This document shows, in pieces, positions 16,967 to 24,982 of a DNA stretch of 39,441 nt (its first letter is position 1; every line of letters begins with the position of its first letter). A model generated the notes under the pieces. That model was not told the origin of the DNA. It did not search any database and saw only the letters and a program-made list of their open reading frames with translations. The DNA is from Rhizobium sp. Q54. Its GTDB lineage: Bacteria; Pseudomonadota; Alphaproteobacteria; Rhizobiales; Xanthobacteraceae. The translations under genes were made by a program, and so were the position numbers. The stretch is from contig CAMAUC010000026.1 in NCBI GenBank assembly GCA_945861265.1, forward strand, positions 1-39,441, in the 5' to 3' direction.

Positions 16967-17170
16967 TTAAGGCCGATATTCGCCGGTGCGCGGATCTCGC
17001 CGCAAGGTCGGGCGGTTTTCGCGGTCAGTGACGCGAACCCGGACCTGACGTCTGGAATCAAGCTCGTCGTTGATCCGGCGCGCTTCCTTGACCACCCAAT
17101 GCACGACCATGGCGCCGCCGAGCGCGGCAAGCGACCATTTCACCAGTGGCGACAGCAGAAATGCAGGCAT
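16967..17170 (-). CDS. Small single-helix membrane protein with LRRDPRTG tail
   Basis: A 67-residue protein. The N-terminus (about residues 3-27, with SPLVKWSLAALGGAMVVHWVV) is one membrane helix, followed by a basic cytoplasmic tail ending PTLRRDPRTGEYRP. A strong AAGGAG ribosome site precedes ATG 17170. The frame extends upstream into the S49 peptidase gene, but that portion is a shadow. The C-terminal LRRDPRTG string recurs at the C-terminus of the unrelated exported protein at 21816-22118. The start is 71 bases downstream of the S49 peptidase gene on the same strand, so the two are probably co-transcribed. Family not recognised. Confidence 0.75.
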   Translation of the reverse strand: MPAFLLSPLVKWSLAALGGAMVVHWVVKEARRINDELDSRRQVRVRVTDRENRPTLRRDPRTGEYRP

Positions 17171-17241
17171 GTCGACTCCTTGTTGTCGGCGCGTGCCGGC
17201 AGGGTGATGATCAACTGCGGCAATTTCGCGGCTTTCCGGAT

Positions 17242-18156
17242 TTACAATCCGTAACGTGACCACAGCGCGCGCGCTTCCAGCGCCGAGAGGAGATCGGCGG
17301 CCAGCCCCGGACTGTCGCCGACCTGCTGCAACAGACCGATGCCCGGCACCTTGCGGCCAAAAAAGCTTTTCTCCGCCGCGATCAGCGGCATGCGCACCTT
17401 GTCGCCGTAACGCTCCCGCAGGCACGAGCGAATATCGCCGCGATGATCGGCCAGGCCCAGTGCAATGGCATTGGACGCGGTCCAAAACTCGCCGGAAAAC
17501 AAAACCTTGTCCGTTCCGTTGAGCCGCGCGCCGCGTCGCGCCTTCACCAGCGCGATGAAATGCGCGTGGATGTCCTTCTGCACCGCCTTGATGCGCTTCA
17601 CGTCCTCCGGCTTCTCCGGCAGGAAGGGATCGAGCATCGCCTTGCTGTCGCCGGACGTATAAAGCCGGCGCTCGACGCCGATCTTTTCCATGAGCCTGTC
17701 GAAACCGAACGAGCCGCCGACCACGCCGATCGAACCGACGATCGAGTAGTCATCGCAGATGATCTCGTCGGCGGCGCAGGCCAGCATGTAGCCGCCCGAG
17801 GCGCCGACATCCTCGATGAAGGCCAGCACCGGAATTTTCTTTTCTTCCGACAATTGCCGGATGCGGCGGAAGATCAGATGCGATTGCGACGGCGAGCCGC
17901 CCGGCGAATTGATCACCAGCGCCACCGCGCGCGCCTTGCGCACCGAAAAGGCGCGCTCAAGCGTTTTCGCCGTCGTCTCCAGCATCAGGCCGGACCGCAG
18001 CGGCGACGAAACGCCGATGACGCCGGACAACCGCACCACCGGCACCACCGGAATGTCGGCGCGGAATCGCGGCGGCAACAGCCAGGCGAGTGAACTGAGG
18101 AACCGGGACATAAATCCCGGCTGGAAGTCCGACACAGGCGCGAGAGGTTTCGACAT
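17242..18156 (-). CDS. S49 family peptidase (SppA/SohB-like)
   Basis: A 304-residue short-form signal-peptide peptidase of family S49. The Ser-Lys dyad is visible: S120 in DVGASGGYMLACAADEI and K172 in LYTSGDSKAMLDP. Further family marks are LVINSPGGSPSQS (about 81-92) and SIVGSIGVVGGSFGF. A weakly hydrophobic stretch near residues 17-42 may tether it to the membrane. Such enzymes degrade cleaved signal peptides or other membrane peptide remnants. The ORF continues upstream to 18255, but ATG 18156 (MSKPLAPVS) is the natural start. Only one S49 domain is present, unlike the tandem E. coli SppA. It lies upstream of the 67-residue membrane protein and glyQ in the same direction. Confidence 0.9.
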   Translation of the reverse strand: MSKPLAPVSDFQPGFMSRFLSSLAWLLPPRFRADIPVVPVVRLSGVIGVSSPLRSGLMLETTAKTLERAFSVRKARAVALVINSPGGSPSQSHLIFRRIRQLSEEKKIPVLAFIEDVGASGGYMLACAADEIICDDYSIVGSIGVVGGSFGFDRLMEKIGVERRLYTSGDSKAMLDPFLPEKPEDVKRIKAVQKDIHAHFIALVKARRGARLNGTDKVLFSGEFWTASNAIALGLADHRGDIRSCLRERYGDKVRMPLIAAEKSFFGRKVPGIGLLQQVGDSPGLAADLLSALEARALWSRYGL

Positions 18157-18377
18157 GGCCTCACTTAACGCAGCCCGGAGCCCTCTAGTCAAAGGCTGCG
18201 ACCTCACCGAACTGTGATGGCCCGGATGGTATTCGAGTAGGTTGCACCGCACCATATTATGTCAGATTGCCGCAGGAAGGTCCGAAATTAGCCGTTCATT
18301 AAGGTTGGAATGCTTTTTGCAGTGCAGCAAGGATCAACGGCACGGCTTGTGCGTTGGTGGTTGGAAGAGGAAGACTC

Positions 18378-18524
18378 ATGGACCCCAAGCTCACCATCCT
18401 GTTCATGCTGATCGCGAGCATTATCGGGCTTTCGCACCTCGGCGACATGTCAATCGGGCGGATGCGGCGCTTGATGCCAAGCCAGCGATGGCGCGATTTG
18501 ATGCCCGGGCGGCGTAGAATTTAG
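18378..18524 (+). CDS. 48-residue membrane mini-protein
   Basis: A 49-codon frame encodes MDPKLTILFMLIASIIGLSH followed by a basic tail rich in Arg and Met (GRMRRLMP, RWRDLMPGRRRI). One membrane helix covers residues 4-20, with a positively charged cytoplasmic end. An excellent ribosome site (GGAAGAGGAAG) lies 5 bases ahead of the ATG. It occupies the gap between the divergent S49 peptidase gene and the convergent methyltransferase gene. I have a general recollection of similar tiny proteins in Bradyrhizobiaceae but cannot name a family. Confidence 0.65.
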   Translation: MDPKLTILFMLIASIIGLSHLGDMSIGRMRRLMPSQRWRDLMPGRRRI

Positions 18525-18586
18525 GCAGCTGTTGCCTTCGCAGCCGGCTGACGTCCGACGTTGTCCGGTTTTTCAGTCATTCTCCT

Positions 18587-19360
18587 TCAGTCATTCGCCA
18601 TGACGAGGGTTTGCCCCGCCCGCAGCACGGCTTCCGCCGCCGCCGAGGGCTTTCCAAGTTCATCGTTGAGAGCAAGGCCCGGATAATCCCGCATCGGACC
18701 GGTGCCGCCCTTCACAGCCCGCACCAGCACGCGGACCGCCGGCGCGCCGGCGCGCGGCAGCACCGGCAAAACAGCAACAGCCCCGAACTCAGGCTTCAGC
18801 GCCGCCAGCACGTCGCCGAGCGCATCGGCGCGCCATATCAAGGTCAGGACGCCGCGCGGCTTGAGCAGGAAGGCCGCGCTTGCCACCCAGCGGGTCAACA
18901 GGCCGGGACCGGCCGCATGCGCCAGACGGCGGCGCGGGTCGGGTGAGACATTCTGGCGCGCGGCATCGTTGAACGGCGGATTCATCAGCACGCGATCGAC
19001 GCTCGCGCCGGCGAACCCGGCCCGGCCTAGCGCGGCGATATCCCCGGCGTCGCAGGCGACCGCCCTCACCCGGCTTTCCAGCCCGTTCAGCCGCGCATTG
19101 CCGGCGGCAAGCTCATTCAGGCCGTTGTCGATCTCGACCAAAGTGACGTTGAGCCCCGGCATCCGCACGGCCAGCGCCAGACCGGCGCCGCCGACACCGG
19201 CGCCAAGATCGACCGCGAGGTCGCCGGCGCTGCCGCCGGTCGCGGCCGCCAGCAAAATGGCGTCATGGCCGACGCGATGGCCACGGCGTGGCTGGCGCAG
19301 CCGCAGGCGGCCGCCGAGCACGGCGTCCTCGGTGGTGTCGGGCGCGAGTTCAGCGTTCAT
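18587..19360 (-). CDS. TrmN6-like class I methyltransferase
   Basis: A 257-residue SAM-dependent methyltransferase. Motif I is DLGAGVG (51-57), the acidic ribose-binding loop is VEIDNG (75-80), and the adenine-N6 catalytic motif NPPF is at 127-130. This matches the YfiC/TrmN6 group that methylates N6 of A37 in tRNA1(Val). The N-terminal GGRLRLRQPRRGHRVGHDAILLAA is also typical of that group. Its start overlaps the stop of the DUF2007 gene by 4 bases (ATGA), so the two are coupled. HemK/PrmC-type release-factor methyltransferases share NPPF-like motifs but have a different N-terminal domain. tRNA specificity is inferred from the family. Confidence 0.82.
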   Translation of the reverse strand: MNAELAPDTTEDAVLGGRLRLRQPRRGHRVGHDAILLAAATGGSAGDLAVDLGAGVGGAGLALAVRMPGLNVTLVEIDNGLNELAAGNARLNGLESRVRAVACDAGDIAALGRAGFAGASVDRVLMNPPFNDAARQNVSPDPRRRLAHAAGPGLLTRWVASAAFLLKPRGVLTLIWRADALGDVLAALKPEFGAVAVLPVLPRAGAPAVRVLVRAVKGGTGPMRDYPGLALNDELGKPSAAAEAVLRAGQTLVMAND

Positions 19361-19593
19361 CGGTCCGCTTCTTGGGGGCGCAGCTCATGCGCCAGGCCGG
19401 CGTCTGTGAGCAGACTGCGGGCGGCTGCGACATCGTTCTCGGCCACCAGAATACGGCGCGGCAACATGCCGAGCGAACCCTCCAGCACGCTCATGTTCTG
19501 ATCGAACACCAGATGCCGGATGCCGGCGCCGTCGAGCAGAGAGCCGACCGCCGAAATCAGAACTATGTCGTTGGTGCGGACGATCTCGCGCAT
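19357..19593 (-). CDS. DUF2007 domain protein
   Basis: A 78-residue cytoplasmic protein composed of a single DUF2007 (PII-like, putative signal-transducing) domain: MREIVRTNDIVLISAVGSLLDGAGI, a central DQNMS, and LVAENDVAAARSLLTDAG near the end. The alpha/beta ferredoxin-like fold is apparent from the alternation. DUF2007 proteins are found beside this methyltransferase in many alphaproteobacteria, as I recall. It overlaps the methyltransferase gene by 4 bases, and its start is only 4 bases after the glycosyltransferase stop. No ligand is known from the sequence. Confidence 0.8.
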   Translation of the reverse strand: MREIVRTNDIVLISAVGSLLDGAGIRHLVFDQNMSVLEGSLGMLPRRILVAENDVAAARSLLTDAGLAHELRPQEADR

Positions 19594-19597
19594 GTAT

Positions 19598-20587
19598 TTA
19601 TAAGCGCCTTCGCTCGTCGCCCGGCGCGCGCAGCGACAGATAAGCGAGCAGCTTCATTTCGCGGCGGCCGCGCGTCACCGTGTCGAGCACCAGCCCGACC
19701 GAGAACGACAGAAACGCCATCAGAATAAGCCCCATTGACAGCACCGCGGTCGGCAGCCGCGGCACCAGTCCGGTTTCCCAGAAGGTCACGACCACGGGAA
19801 TCGACAGCGCGACGCCGAGGATCGCCAGCACGTAACCGAACACGCCAAAGAAAATCAGCGGCCGTTCGCTGCGGTAAAGTTGGAGGATGGTCCACAGAAT
19901 GCGGAAACCGTCGCTCCAGGTGTTGAGCTTGGATGCCGAGCCTTGCGGCCGCGCGAAATACGGCGTGTCGATTTCGGCGACCGGCAGGCCGAGTTCGAGC
20001 GCGTGGATGACCAGTTCGGTTTCGATCTCGAAGCCGCCGGACAGCATCGGGAAAGATTTGACAAAGCGGCGGGAGAACACGCGGTAACCGGACAGCATGT
20101 CGCTGAACGTCTTGCCGAAGACGCTGGCGACGAAGGAGGTCAGCAGCCAGTTGCCGGCGCGATGGCCGGCACGGTAAGCGGCGACCTCCTGATCGACGCG
20201 GTTGCCCACAACCATGTCGAGCCGGTCGGTCAGCAGGCGGTCGACCATGCGCCGCGCGCTCGGCGCGTCATAGGTCGCGTCGCCATCGACCAGCACGTAG
20301 ATATCGGCTTCGATGTCGGTGAACATGCGCCGGACCACGAAGCCCTTGCCCTGGCGGCGTTCCTCGAACACCTCGGCACCAGCGGCGCGCGCCACGGCGA
20401 CGGTATTGTCGCTCGAATTGTTGTCGAAGACGAAGATCGTCGCTTCCGGCAAGGCCGCCTGAAAGTCCTTCACCACCGTGCCGACGGCGACTTCCTCGTT
20501 ATAGCAAGGGATCAGGACGGCAATTCTGTAGGCGCCGCTTTCAACGGCGCTCGTCCCGGATGCCCGCTTTGTCTTGCTCTTCGCCAA
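19598..20587 (-). CDS. GT2 family glycosyltransferase (polyprenyl-phosphate type)
   Basis: A 329-residue membrane-associated glycosyltransferase. The GT-A domain starts with IAVLIPCYNEEVAVGTVV (about 22-39) and holds FVFDNNSSDNT and the DxD-like LVDGDATYD. Two C-terminal helices (about 250-272 and 286-308) anchor it. This layout resembles dolichyl/undecaprenyl-phosphate sugar transferases, which load a sugar from a nucleotide donor onto a lipid carrier. The frame is open to 20695, but that extension is very basic. TTG 20587, preceded by CAGGGGG, gives the expected N-terminus (AKSKTKRASG). The start is therefore moderately uncertain. The divergent neighbour makes polyprenyl diphosphate, the precursor of such lipid carriers, although the gene pairing may be coincidental. 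Confidence 0.82.
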   Translation of the reverse strand: MAKSKTKRASGTSAVESGAYRIAVLIPCYNEEVAVGTVVKDFQAALPEATIFVFDNNSSDNTVAVARAAGAEVFEERRQGKGFVVRRMFTDIEADIYVLVDGDATYDAPSARRMVDRLLTDRLDMVVGNRVDQEVAAYRAGHRAGNWLLTSFVASVFGKTFSDMLSGYRVFSRRFVKSFPMLSGGFEIETELVIHALELGLPVAEIDTPYFARPQGSASKLNTWSDGFRILWTILQLYRSERPLIFFGVFGYVLAILGVALSIPVVVTFWETGLVPRLPTAVLSMGLILMAFLSFSVGLVLDTVTRGRREMKLLAYLSLRAPGDERRRL

Positions 20588-20768
20588 TCGAACCCCCTGC
20601 CCCGTCCGGAACCCGCGCACCTTTGGGTTGCGTTGTCGGCCAAGCTTTGCTCTTACATCAAGTGGCCGGCGCGACAACACGTCATTTGATTTCAATCAGC
20701 AAGTCACTTGCCCGCTCATCATAGCGTTTCTATGCTCGGTTTGTCCCTTAAGCGTGAGGAGTGGCGTT

Positions 20769-21779
20769 TTGGCCGTCGTCGTCCCCTTTGAAAGTCCGCA
20801 TCCCGCCTCGATCGAGCGGCTGACCAAACTGGTCGCCCCCGACATGGAGCGCGTCAATACGGCGATCCTGGCGCGCACCGGTTCCGACGTCACCATGATC
20901 CCGGAAGTGGCCAATCACCTGATTTCGTCGGGCGGCAAGCGACTGCGGCCGATGCTGACCTTGGCGATGGCGCGGCTGTCCGGCTACACGGGCGACGGCC
21001 ACATCAAGCTGTCGGCGGCGGTCGAATTCATGCACACCGCGACCTTACTGCACGACGACGTGGTCGACCAGAGCGACATGCGCCGCGGCAAGCAGGCGGC
21101 GCGCATGCTCTGGGGCAACGAGGCCAGCGTCCTGGTCGGCGATTTCCTGCTTGGCCAGGCCTTCAAGATGATGGTCGAAGTCGGTTCCTTGCAGGCGCTC
21201 GATATCCTGTCGTCAGCCGCCGCCGTGATCGCCGAAGGCGAGGTGATGCAGCTCGGCGCGGCCAAGAACACCGCGACCAATGAAGACGAATACCTGGCGG
21301 TGATCCGCGCCAAGACGGCGGAACTTTTCGCCGCCGCCTGCGAAGTGGGCCCGGTGCTGGCCGGCAAGGACAAATCGGAAATCGCCGCCTGCCGCTCCTA
21401 CGGCATGAATCTCGGCATCGCCTTCCAGCTGGTCGACGACGCGCTCGACTATGGCGGCAAGTCGGCCAAGCTCGGCAAGAATGTCGGCGACGATTTCCGC
21501 GAGGGCAAGATCACGCTGCCGGTGGTGCTGTCGTTCCGGCGCGGCTCGGATTCCGAGCGCGCCTTCTGGAACCGGACGCTCGGCAAGGGCGAAGTCAACG
21601 ATGGCGACCTCGACACTGCGATGGGTCTGATGGCCAAGCATCATGCCATCGAGGATACTGTCGGGCGCGCGCGCCACTATGGTGCGATTGCCACCGATGC
21701 GCTGGCGCTGGTGCCGGCCTCCGACATCAAGACAGCGCTGGAAGAGACCGTGGCGTTCTGCATCGCGCGTGCGCACTGA
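20769..21779 (+). CDS. ispB: Polyprenyl (octaprenyl/decaprenyl) diphosphate synthase
   Basis: A 336-residue trans-prenyltransferase that extends farnesyl diphosphate with isopentenyl diphosphate to give the ubiquinone side chain. Both aspartate-rich motifs are intact: D96-D100 (LLHDDVVDQSDMRRG) and D223-D227 (LVDDALDYGG). GGKRLRP (55-61) binds the substrate diphosphate. The frame runs from 20574, but the upstream part is unlike the family. TTG 20769 is chosen because GAGGAG sits 7 bases ahead and the protein then starts AVVVPFESPHPASIERL, a typical alphaproteobacterial N-terminus. Chain length (octa- or decaprenyl) cannot be read from the sequence. ispE lies nearby on the other strand, giving a small isoprenoid neighbourhood. 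Confidence 0.92.
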   Translation: MAVVVPFESPHPASIERLTKLVAPDMERVNTAILARTGSDVTMIPEVANHLISSGGKRLRPMLTLAMARLSGYTGDGHIKLSAAVEFMHTATLLHDDVVDQSDMRRGKQAARMLWGNEASVLVGDFLLGQAFKMMVEVGSLQALDILSSAAAVIAEGEVMQLGAAKNTATNEDEYLAVIRAKTAELFAAACEVGPVLAGKDKSEIAACRSYGMNLGIAFQLVDDALDYGGKSAKLGKNVGDDFREGKITLPVVLSFRRGSDSERAFWNRTLGKGEVNDGDLDTAMGLMAKHHAIEDTVGRARHYGAIATDALALVPASDIKTALEETVAFCIARAH

Positions 21780-21815
21780 GCCTATTATGGTCCACGATGC
21801 GCGGCGCCGCGCCGA

Positions 21816-22118
21816 TCAATATTCTCTATAGCCGGTGCGCGGGTCGCGGCGAAGCTGGGCGCGGATGCTCGGGTCGGGGTCCTGGCCGATATAGACGCCA
21901 TGATCGATCACCGCCGGGGCGCAACCATTTGGCCGCGGCGGGCCATTGAAGAAGAACCGTTCCCACGAAAACGAGACCGGCGGGTTATGGCAGGCGGCCG
22001 GCGCCTTGTGCCGCGTACGCGCCTGAGCGGGATCGGCGGCGATCGTGCCAAGCGCCAGTCCCAGTCCCAGTCCCAGTCCCAGTCCGGCAATCCCCAGCAG
22101 CAACCAGCGAATGTTCAT
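21816..22118 (-). CDS. Small exported protein with LG-repeat signal helix
   Basis: A 100-residue protein. Residues 1-34 form a signal peptide or anchor whose hydrophobic core is a Leu-Gly alternation (GLGLGLGLGLALG), written by a perfect DNA hexamer repeat. The mature part includes two cysteines (AACHNPP and NGCAPAV), an aromatic SFSWERFFFNG, and the C-terminal tail LRRDPRTGYREY. The tail shares LRRDPRTG with the small membrane protein at 16967-17170. The gene converges with ispB and follows ispE by 52 bases on the same strand. I do not recognise a family; a periplasmic or envelope location is likely. Confidence 0.7.
   Translation of the reverse strand: MNIRWLLLGIAGLGLGLGLGLALGTIAADPAQARTRHKAPAACHNPPVSFSWERFFFNGPPRPNGCAPAVIDHGVYIGQDPDPSIRAQLRRDPRTGYREY
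22055..22084. repeat. Hexanucleotide microsatellite, five perfect copies
   Basis: CCAGTC is repeated five times in tandem without error (plus-strand reading). It lies inside the signal-helix region of the 100-residue exported protein, where it encodes alternating Leu-Gly. Because the unit is 6 bases, copy-number slippage would add or remove two residues without shifting the frame. Confidence 0.9.
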
Positions 22119-22170
22119 GTCGATCTCCTGTTCAGGTCGTGCCGGACATTTACGTGCAAAGCCGGCAATT

Positions 22171-23043
22171 TCAAGTGCGCGGGCCTAATACCACGGGCGC
22201 CACCCACCATTGCCGATGCGCGGCCGCAAGGCGCGCCGCCGCCGTTTTGGCTTCCTCTGTCGTCGCAAACAGCGCGAAACAGGTCGAGCCCGAGCCCGAC
22301 ATGCGCGCCAGCCGCACGCCGGGTAACGCGCGCAATGCGGCCAGAACATCGGCGACGACAGGCGCGCGGACGATCGCCGCCTCGGTGAGATCGTTGCCGT
22401 GCGTATCGAGATAGCCGATCAGCGCGACGAATTCGTGCGGCACCGCCTGCGGCGACAGCGCGTGCGCCTGATTGCCACCCTTGTACACCGCGAAGACATC
22501 GCGCGTTGCCAAAGCCACGCCCGGATTGACCAGCAAGGCGTGGAGCGCCGGCAAGCGCAGCGGCGGCGACAAACGCTCGCCGACGCCGGTCATGATGCAG
22601 GCGCGCGAGGCGAGGCACACCGGCACGTCGGCGCCGGTGCGCAAAGCCGCCAGCATCAGCCGTGCATCGTCGAATGCGATGCCGTTGACGCGCGCGAGAT
22701 GTCGCAAGGCCGCCGCCGCGTCCGCCGAGCCGCCGCCAATGCCGGCCGCCACCGGCAATTGCTTGTCGAGAATGAAGCGTCCGCCCTTCAGCCCGGCGAC
22801 ACTCGCGCACAAGGCACGATGGGCCTTGAGCACGAGATTGTCGGCCGCCGCGCCGCTCGCCGCCGCGTAAGGGCCAGTGACGGTGAGCGTGGTTTCGTCG
22901 GCCGGCTCAAGCGTCAGCGTGTCGGCGAGATCGGCAAATACCACCAGGCTTTCCAAGTCATGGTAGCCATCGGCGCGGCGGCCGAGCACGCGCAGGGTCA
23001 GATTGATCTTGGCGCGGGCCTGCTCGACGATGGCAGTCGTCAC
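22171..23043 (-). CDS. ispE: 4-diphosphocytidyl-2-C-methyl-D-erythritol kinase
   Basis: A 290-residue GHMP kinase of the non-mevalonate (MEP) isoprenoid pathway, phosphorylating CDP-methylerythritol at the 2-hydroxyl. Visible marks are the N-terminal ARAKINLTLRVLGRRADGYHDLES with the catalytic Lys, the glycine-rich ATP loop LPVAAGIGGGSADAAAALR, the catalytic Asp in TGADVPVCL, and the C-terminal MSGSGSTCFAL. Translation starts with GTG at 23043, directly abutting the TAA of the upstream TPR gene with no intervening base, so translational coupling is probable. Length and motif order are standard for alphaproteobacteria. Confidence 0.95.
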   Translation of the reverse strand: MTTAIVEQARAKINLTLRVLGRRADGYHDLESLVVFADLADTLTLEPADETTLTVTGPYAAASGAAADNLVLKAHRALCASVAGLKGGRFILDKQLPVAAGIGGGSADAAAALRHLARVNGIAFDDARLMLAALRTGADVPVCLASRACIMTGVGERLSPPLRLPALHALLVNPGVALATRDVFAVYKGGNQAHALSPQAVPHEFVALIGYLDTHGNDLTEAAIVRAPVVADVLAALRALPGVRLARMSGSGSTCFALFATTEEAKTAAARLAAAHRQWWVAPVVLGPRT

Positions 23044-24813
23044 TTAACCGCCGTTTGGTTTCGTTGCCGGCTTGTCGACGGCCTTGGCCGTCGACGTGGT
23101 GTCGTCCGGCAAGCCCTTTTCAAGCTTTTCCAGAATCTTCGGCAGCTCGTCCGGGTCCGGCTTGAGGTCGCGCGCATGCGCCCACTGGAACTGGGCCTCG
23201 AGCGTGCGTCCGACGCGCCAGTAGGCATCGCCGAGATGATCGTTGATGGTCGGATCTTCCGGCTTGAGGCCGATGGCGCGCTCGAGCTGCACGGTGGCGT
23301 CGGCATAATTGCCGAGCCGATAGTAAGCCCAGCCGAGTGAATCGACGATATAGCCGTCGTCGGGACGCTGCTGCACCGCCTTCTTGATCATGGCCATGCC
23401 TTCGTCGAGATTGATGCCCTGATCGATCCACGAATAGCCGAGATAATTGAGGACGTGCGGCTGATCGGGAGAAAGCTCGAGCGCCAGTTTCAGGTCGGCT
23501 TCCGCCTTGGCCCACTGCTTCGAGCGCTCATAGCAGATGCCGCGGAAATAAAAGCTGACCCAGTTCGACTTTTCGGGCTTCGGGATCAACGCGATGCCCT
23601 TGCTGTAGGACTCGGCGCATTCGGCGAACTTCTTGTGCCCGCGCTGCACATTGCCGAGCGCCATAATGGCTTCGCCGTCCTTCGGGTCCTGCGCGATGAT
23701 GGCGGCGAGTTGCTTCTCCGCCTCCTCGCCGCGCTCGAGCGCGTCGAGATCGGACGCCATCTGGATCGCGGCATTGCGATGCAATGGCGAGTTGGCCGGC
23801 ACGCGCTCATAGACCGCGATCGCCATCTCGGGTTTCTTCAGCGATTCATAGAGATCGGCGAGCGACAGCAGCGCCAAGGCGTGGTTGGGCACCAGATGCA
23901 GCGACAGTTGCAGATAGACCAGACCGAGGTCCTCGCCGCCGCGGCGGCCGAGCGAGGCGCCAAGACCGTACAGCGCTTCCGCCGCGCCGGCCTGGATGCT
24001 GGACACCAGCGGCGGCAGCTTCTCGCCGGCCTTCAATTTTTCCATCGCCTGCGTCACCAGCGGGTGGCGCGGCAGAACCTTGTCGAAAGCCTCGAACACG
24101 GCAAGCGCCTCGGCCGCCGGACGGTTGCGCGACAACCAGCTGCCGTAAGCCTCGACGACACGCAGCGCCGACGAGTCGAGCTTGTAGGCGCGCTCGAAGC
24201 GTTTGCCGGCCTCAATCTTGTTGCCGGCAGACTCATAGATCATGCCGGCATGCAGGTCCTTGAAGATCGCATACCAGTCCGGACCGGTGAGCCGATCGAT
24301 GGCGGCGATGGCGCCCTTGCTATCGCCGCCGCCGGCGAGACTCCAGGCGGTGAGCAAGGTCGCGGTCAGGTCGGTGATCGGCCCGCGGATCGACAGCGCC
24401 AGATCCTTGCGGGCGGCGGGGTATTTGGACTGTTTGATGCCGTTGACGCCCAGAACCAGACGGGCAACGCGGTCGGACTTGTCGGCCTGCGCCACCGCTT
24501 CGGCGAATTTCACCGCTTCGTCGATGTTGCCGCCGACCAGATATGACAAAAAGGCCCGGTCGAGCAGTTCGCCATTTCTGGGATCGCGCCGCAGCGCATT
24601 GCGGTAGTAAGCCGCCGCCGCGATGGCGTCGCGCTGCTGGCCGGCATGGCGGGCGGCGAGGTAGCTGCCCGATGCGGTCAGACCGGACAAATCCTGCGCG
24701 GTCGGTCCGCGCTCTTTCGCGGCTTGCGCGGTCGAGGATGCCGGCGCCGCGGCTAAAAATGCGGCAAACGCAGTGCCCGCGGCAAGGCACCGGAACAAGC
24801 TCGAAGAGGTCAC
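23044..24813 (-). CDS. Exported TPR-repeat protein
   Basis: A 589-residue protein with a signal peptide (MTSSSLFRCLAAGTAFAAFLAAAPASSTAQA). It is followed by a long array of tetratricopeptide repeats across nearly the whole mature chain. Clear examples are AIAAAAYYRNALRRDPRNGE, KAEADLKLALELSPDQPHVLNYLGYS, GYIVDSLGWAYYRLGNYADA and PTINDHLGDAYWRVGRTLEA. The DSLGWAYYRLG and NDHLGDAYW block is typical of a conserved alphaproteobacterial family, possibly outer-membrane-assembly or lipid-related scaffolds; that role is not established. It abuts ispE without a spacer, which implies co-expression with isoprenoid synthesis. A 170-base gap separates it from the ETF-QO gene upstream on the same strand. 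Confidence 0.87.
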   Translation of the reverse strand: MTSSSLFRCLAAGTAFAAFLAAAPASSTAQAAKERGPTAQDLSGLTASGSYLAARHAGQQRDAIAAAAYYRNALRRDPRNGELLDRAFLSYLVGGNIDEAVKFAEAVAQADKSDRVARLVLGVNGIKQSKYPAARKDLALSIRGPITDLTATLLTAWSLAGGGDSKGAIAAIDRLTGPDWYAIFKDLHAGMIYESAGNKIEAGKRFERAYKLDSSALRVVEAYGSWLSRNRPAAEALAVFEAFDKVLPRHPLVTQAMEKLKAGEKLPPLVSSIQAGAAEALYGLGASLGRRGGEDLGLVYLQLSLHLVPNHALALLSLADLYESLKKPEMAIAVYERVPANSPLHRNAAIQMASDLDALERGEEAEKQLAAIIAQDPKDGEAIMALGNVQRGHKKFAECAESYSKGIALIPKPEKSNWVSFYFRGICYERSKQWAKAEADLKLALELSPDQPHVLNYLGYSWIDQGINLDEGMAMIKKAVQQRPDDGYIVDSLGWAYYRLGNYADATVQLERAIGLKPEDPTINDHLGDAYWRVGRTLEAQFQWAHARDLKPDPDELPKILEKLEKGLPDDTTSTAKAVDKPATKPNGG

Positions 24814-24982
24814 GGGCGATGCTCCAATGAAGCGGGGGCACGTCGATCGTGCGAACCGCCAAGGTTTGATCCAGAATGGCCTTTTTGCGCCGTCCCCGCA
24901 AGAACGGCCGGCGCGGGCCTCTCAAGAAACAGCTTGAAAGCCTTGATGTGGCAGGAACGTGGCCGGGTTCGGCGCCCGGAAA

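Noticed and set aside
20574-20768. N-terminal extension of the polyprenyl synthase
   Set aside because: No family similarity in the extra 65 residues, whereas TTG 20769 has GAGGAG at the correct spacing.
22399-23340. 313-residue plus-strand frame opposite ispE and the TPR gene
   Set aside because: Spans two real genes on the other strand and has shadow-type composition.
24814-24982. GC-rich inverted repeat (GCGCCG..CGGCGC) between the ETF-QO and TPR genes
   Set aside because: It is followed by A rather than T on the transcribed strand, has a large interior loop and no clear role. Considered compositional.
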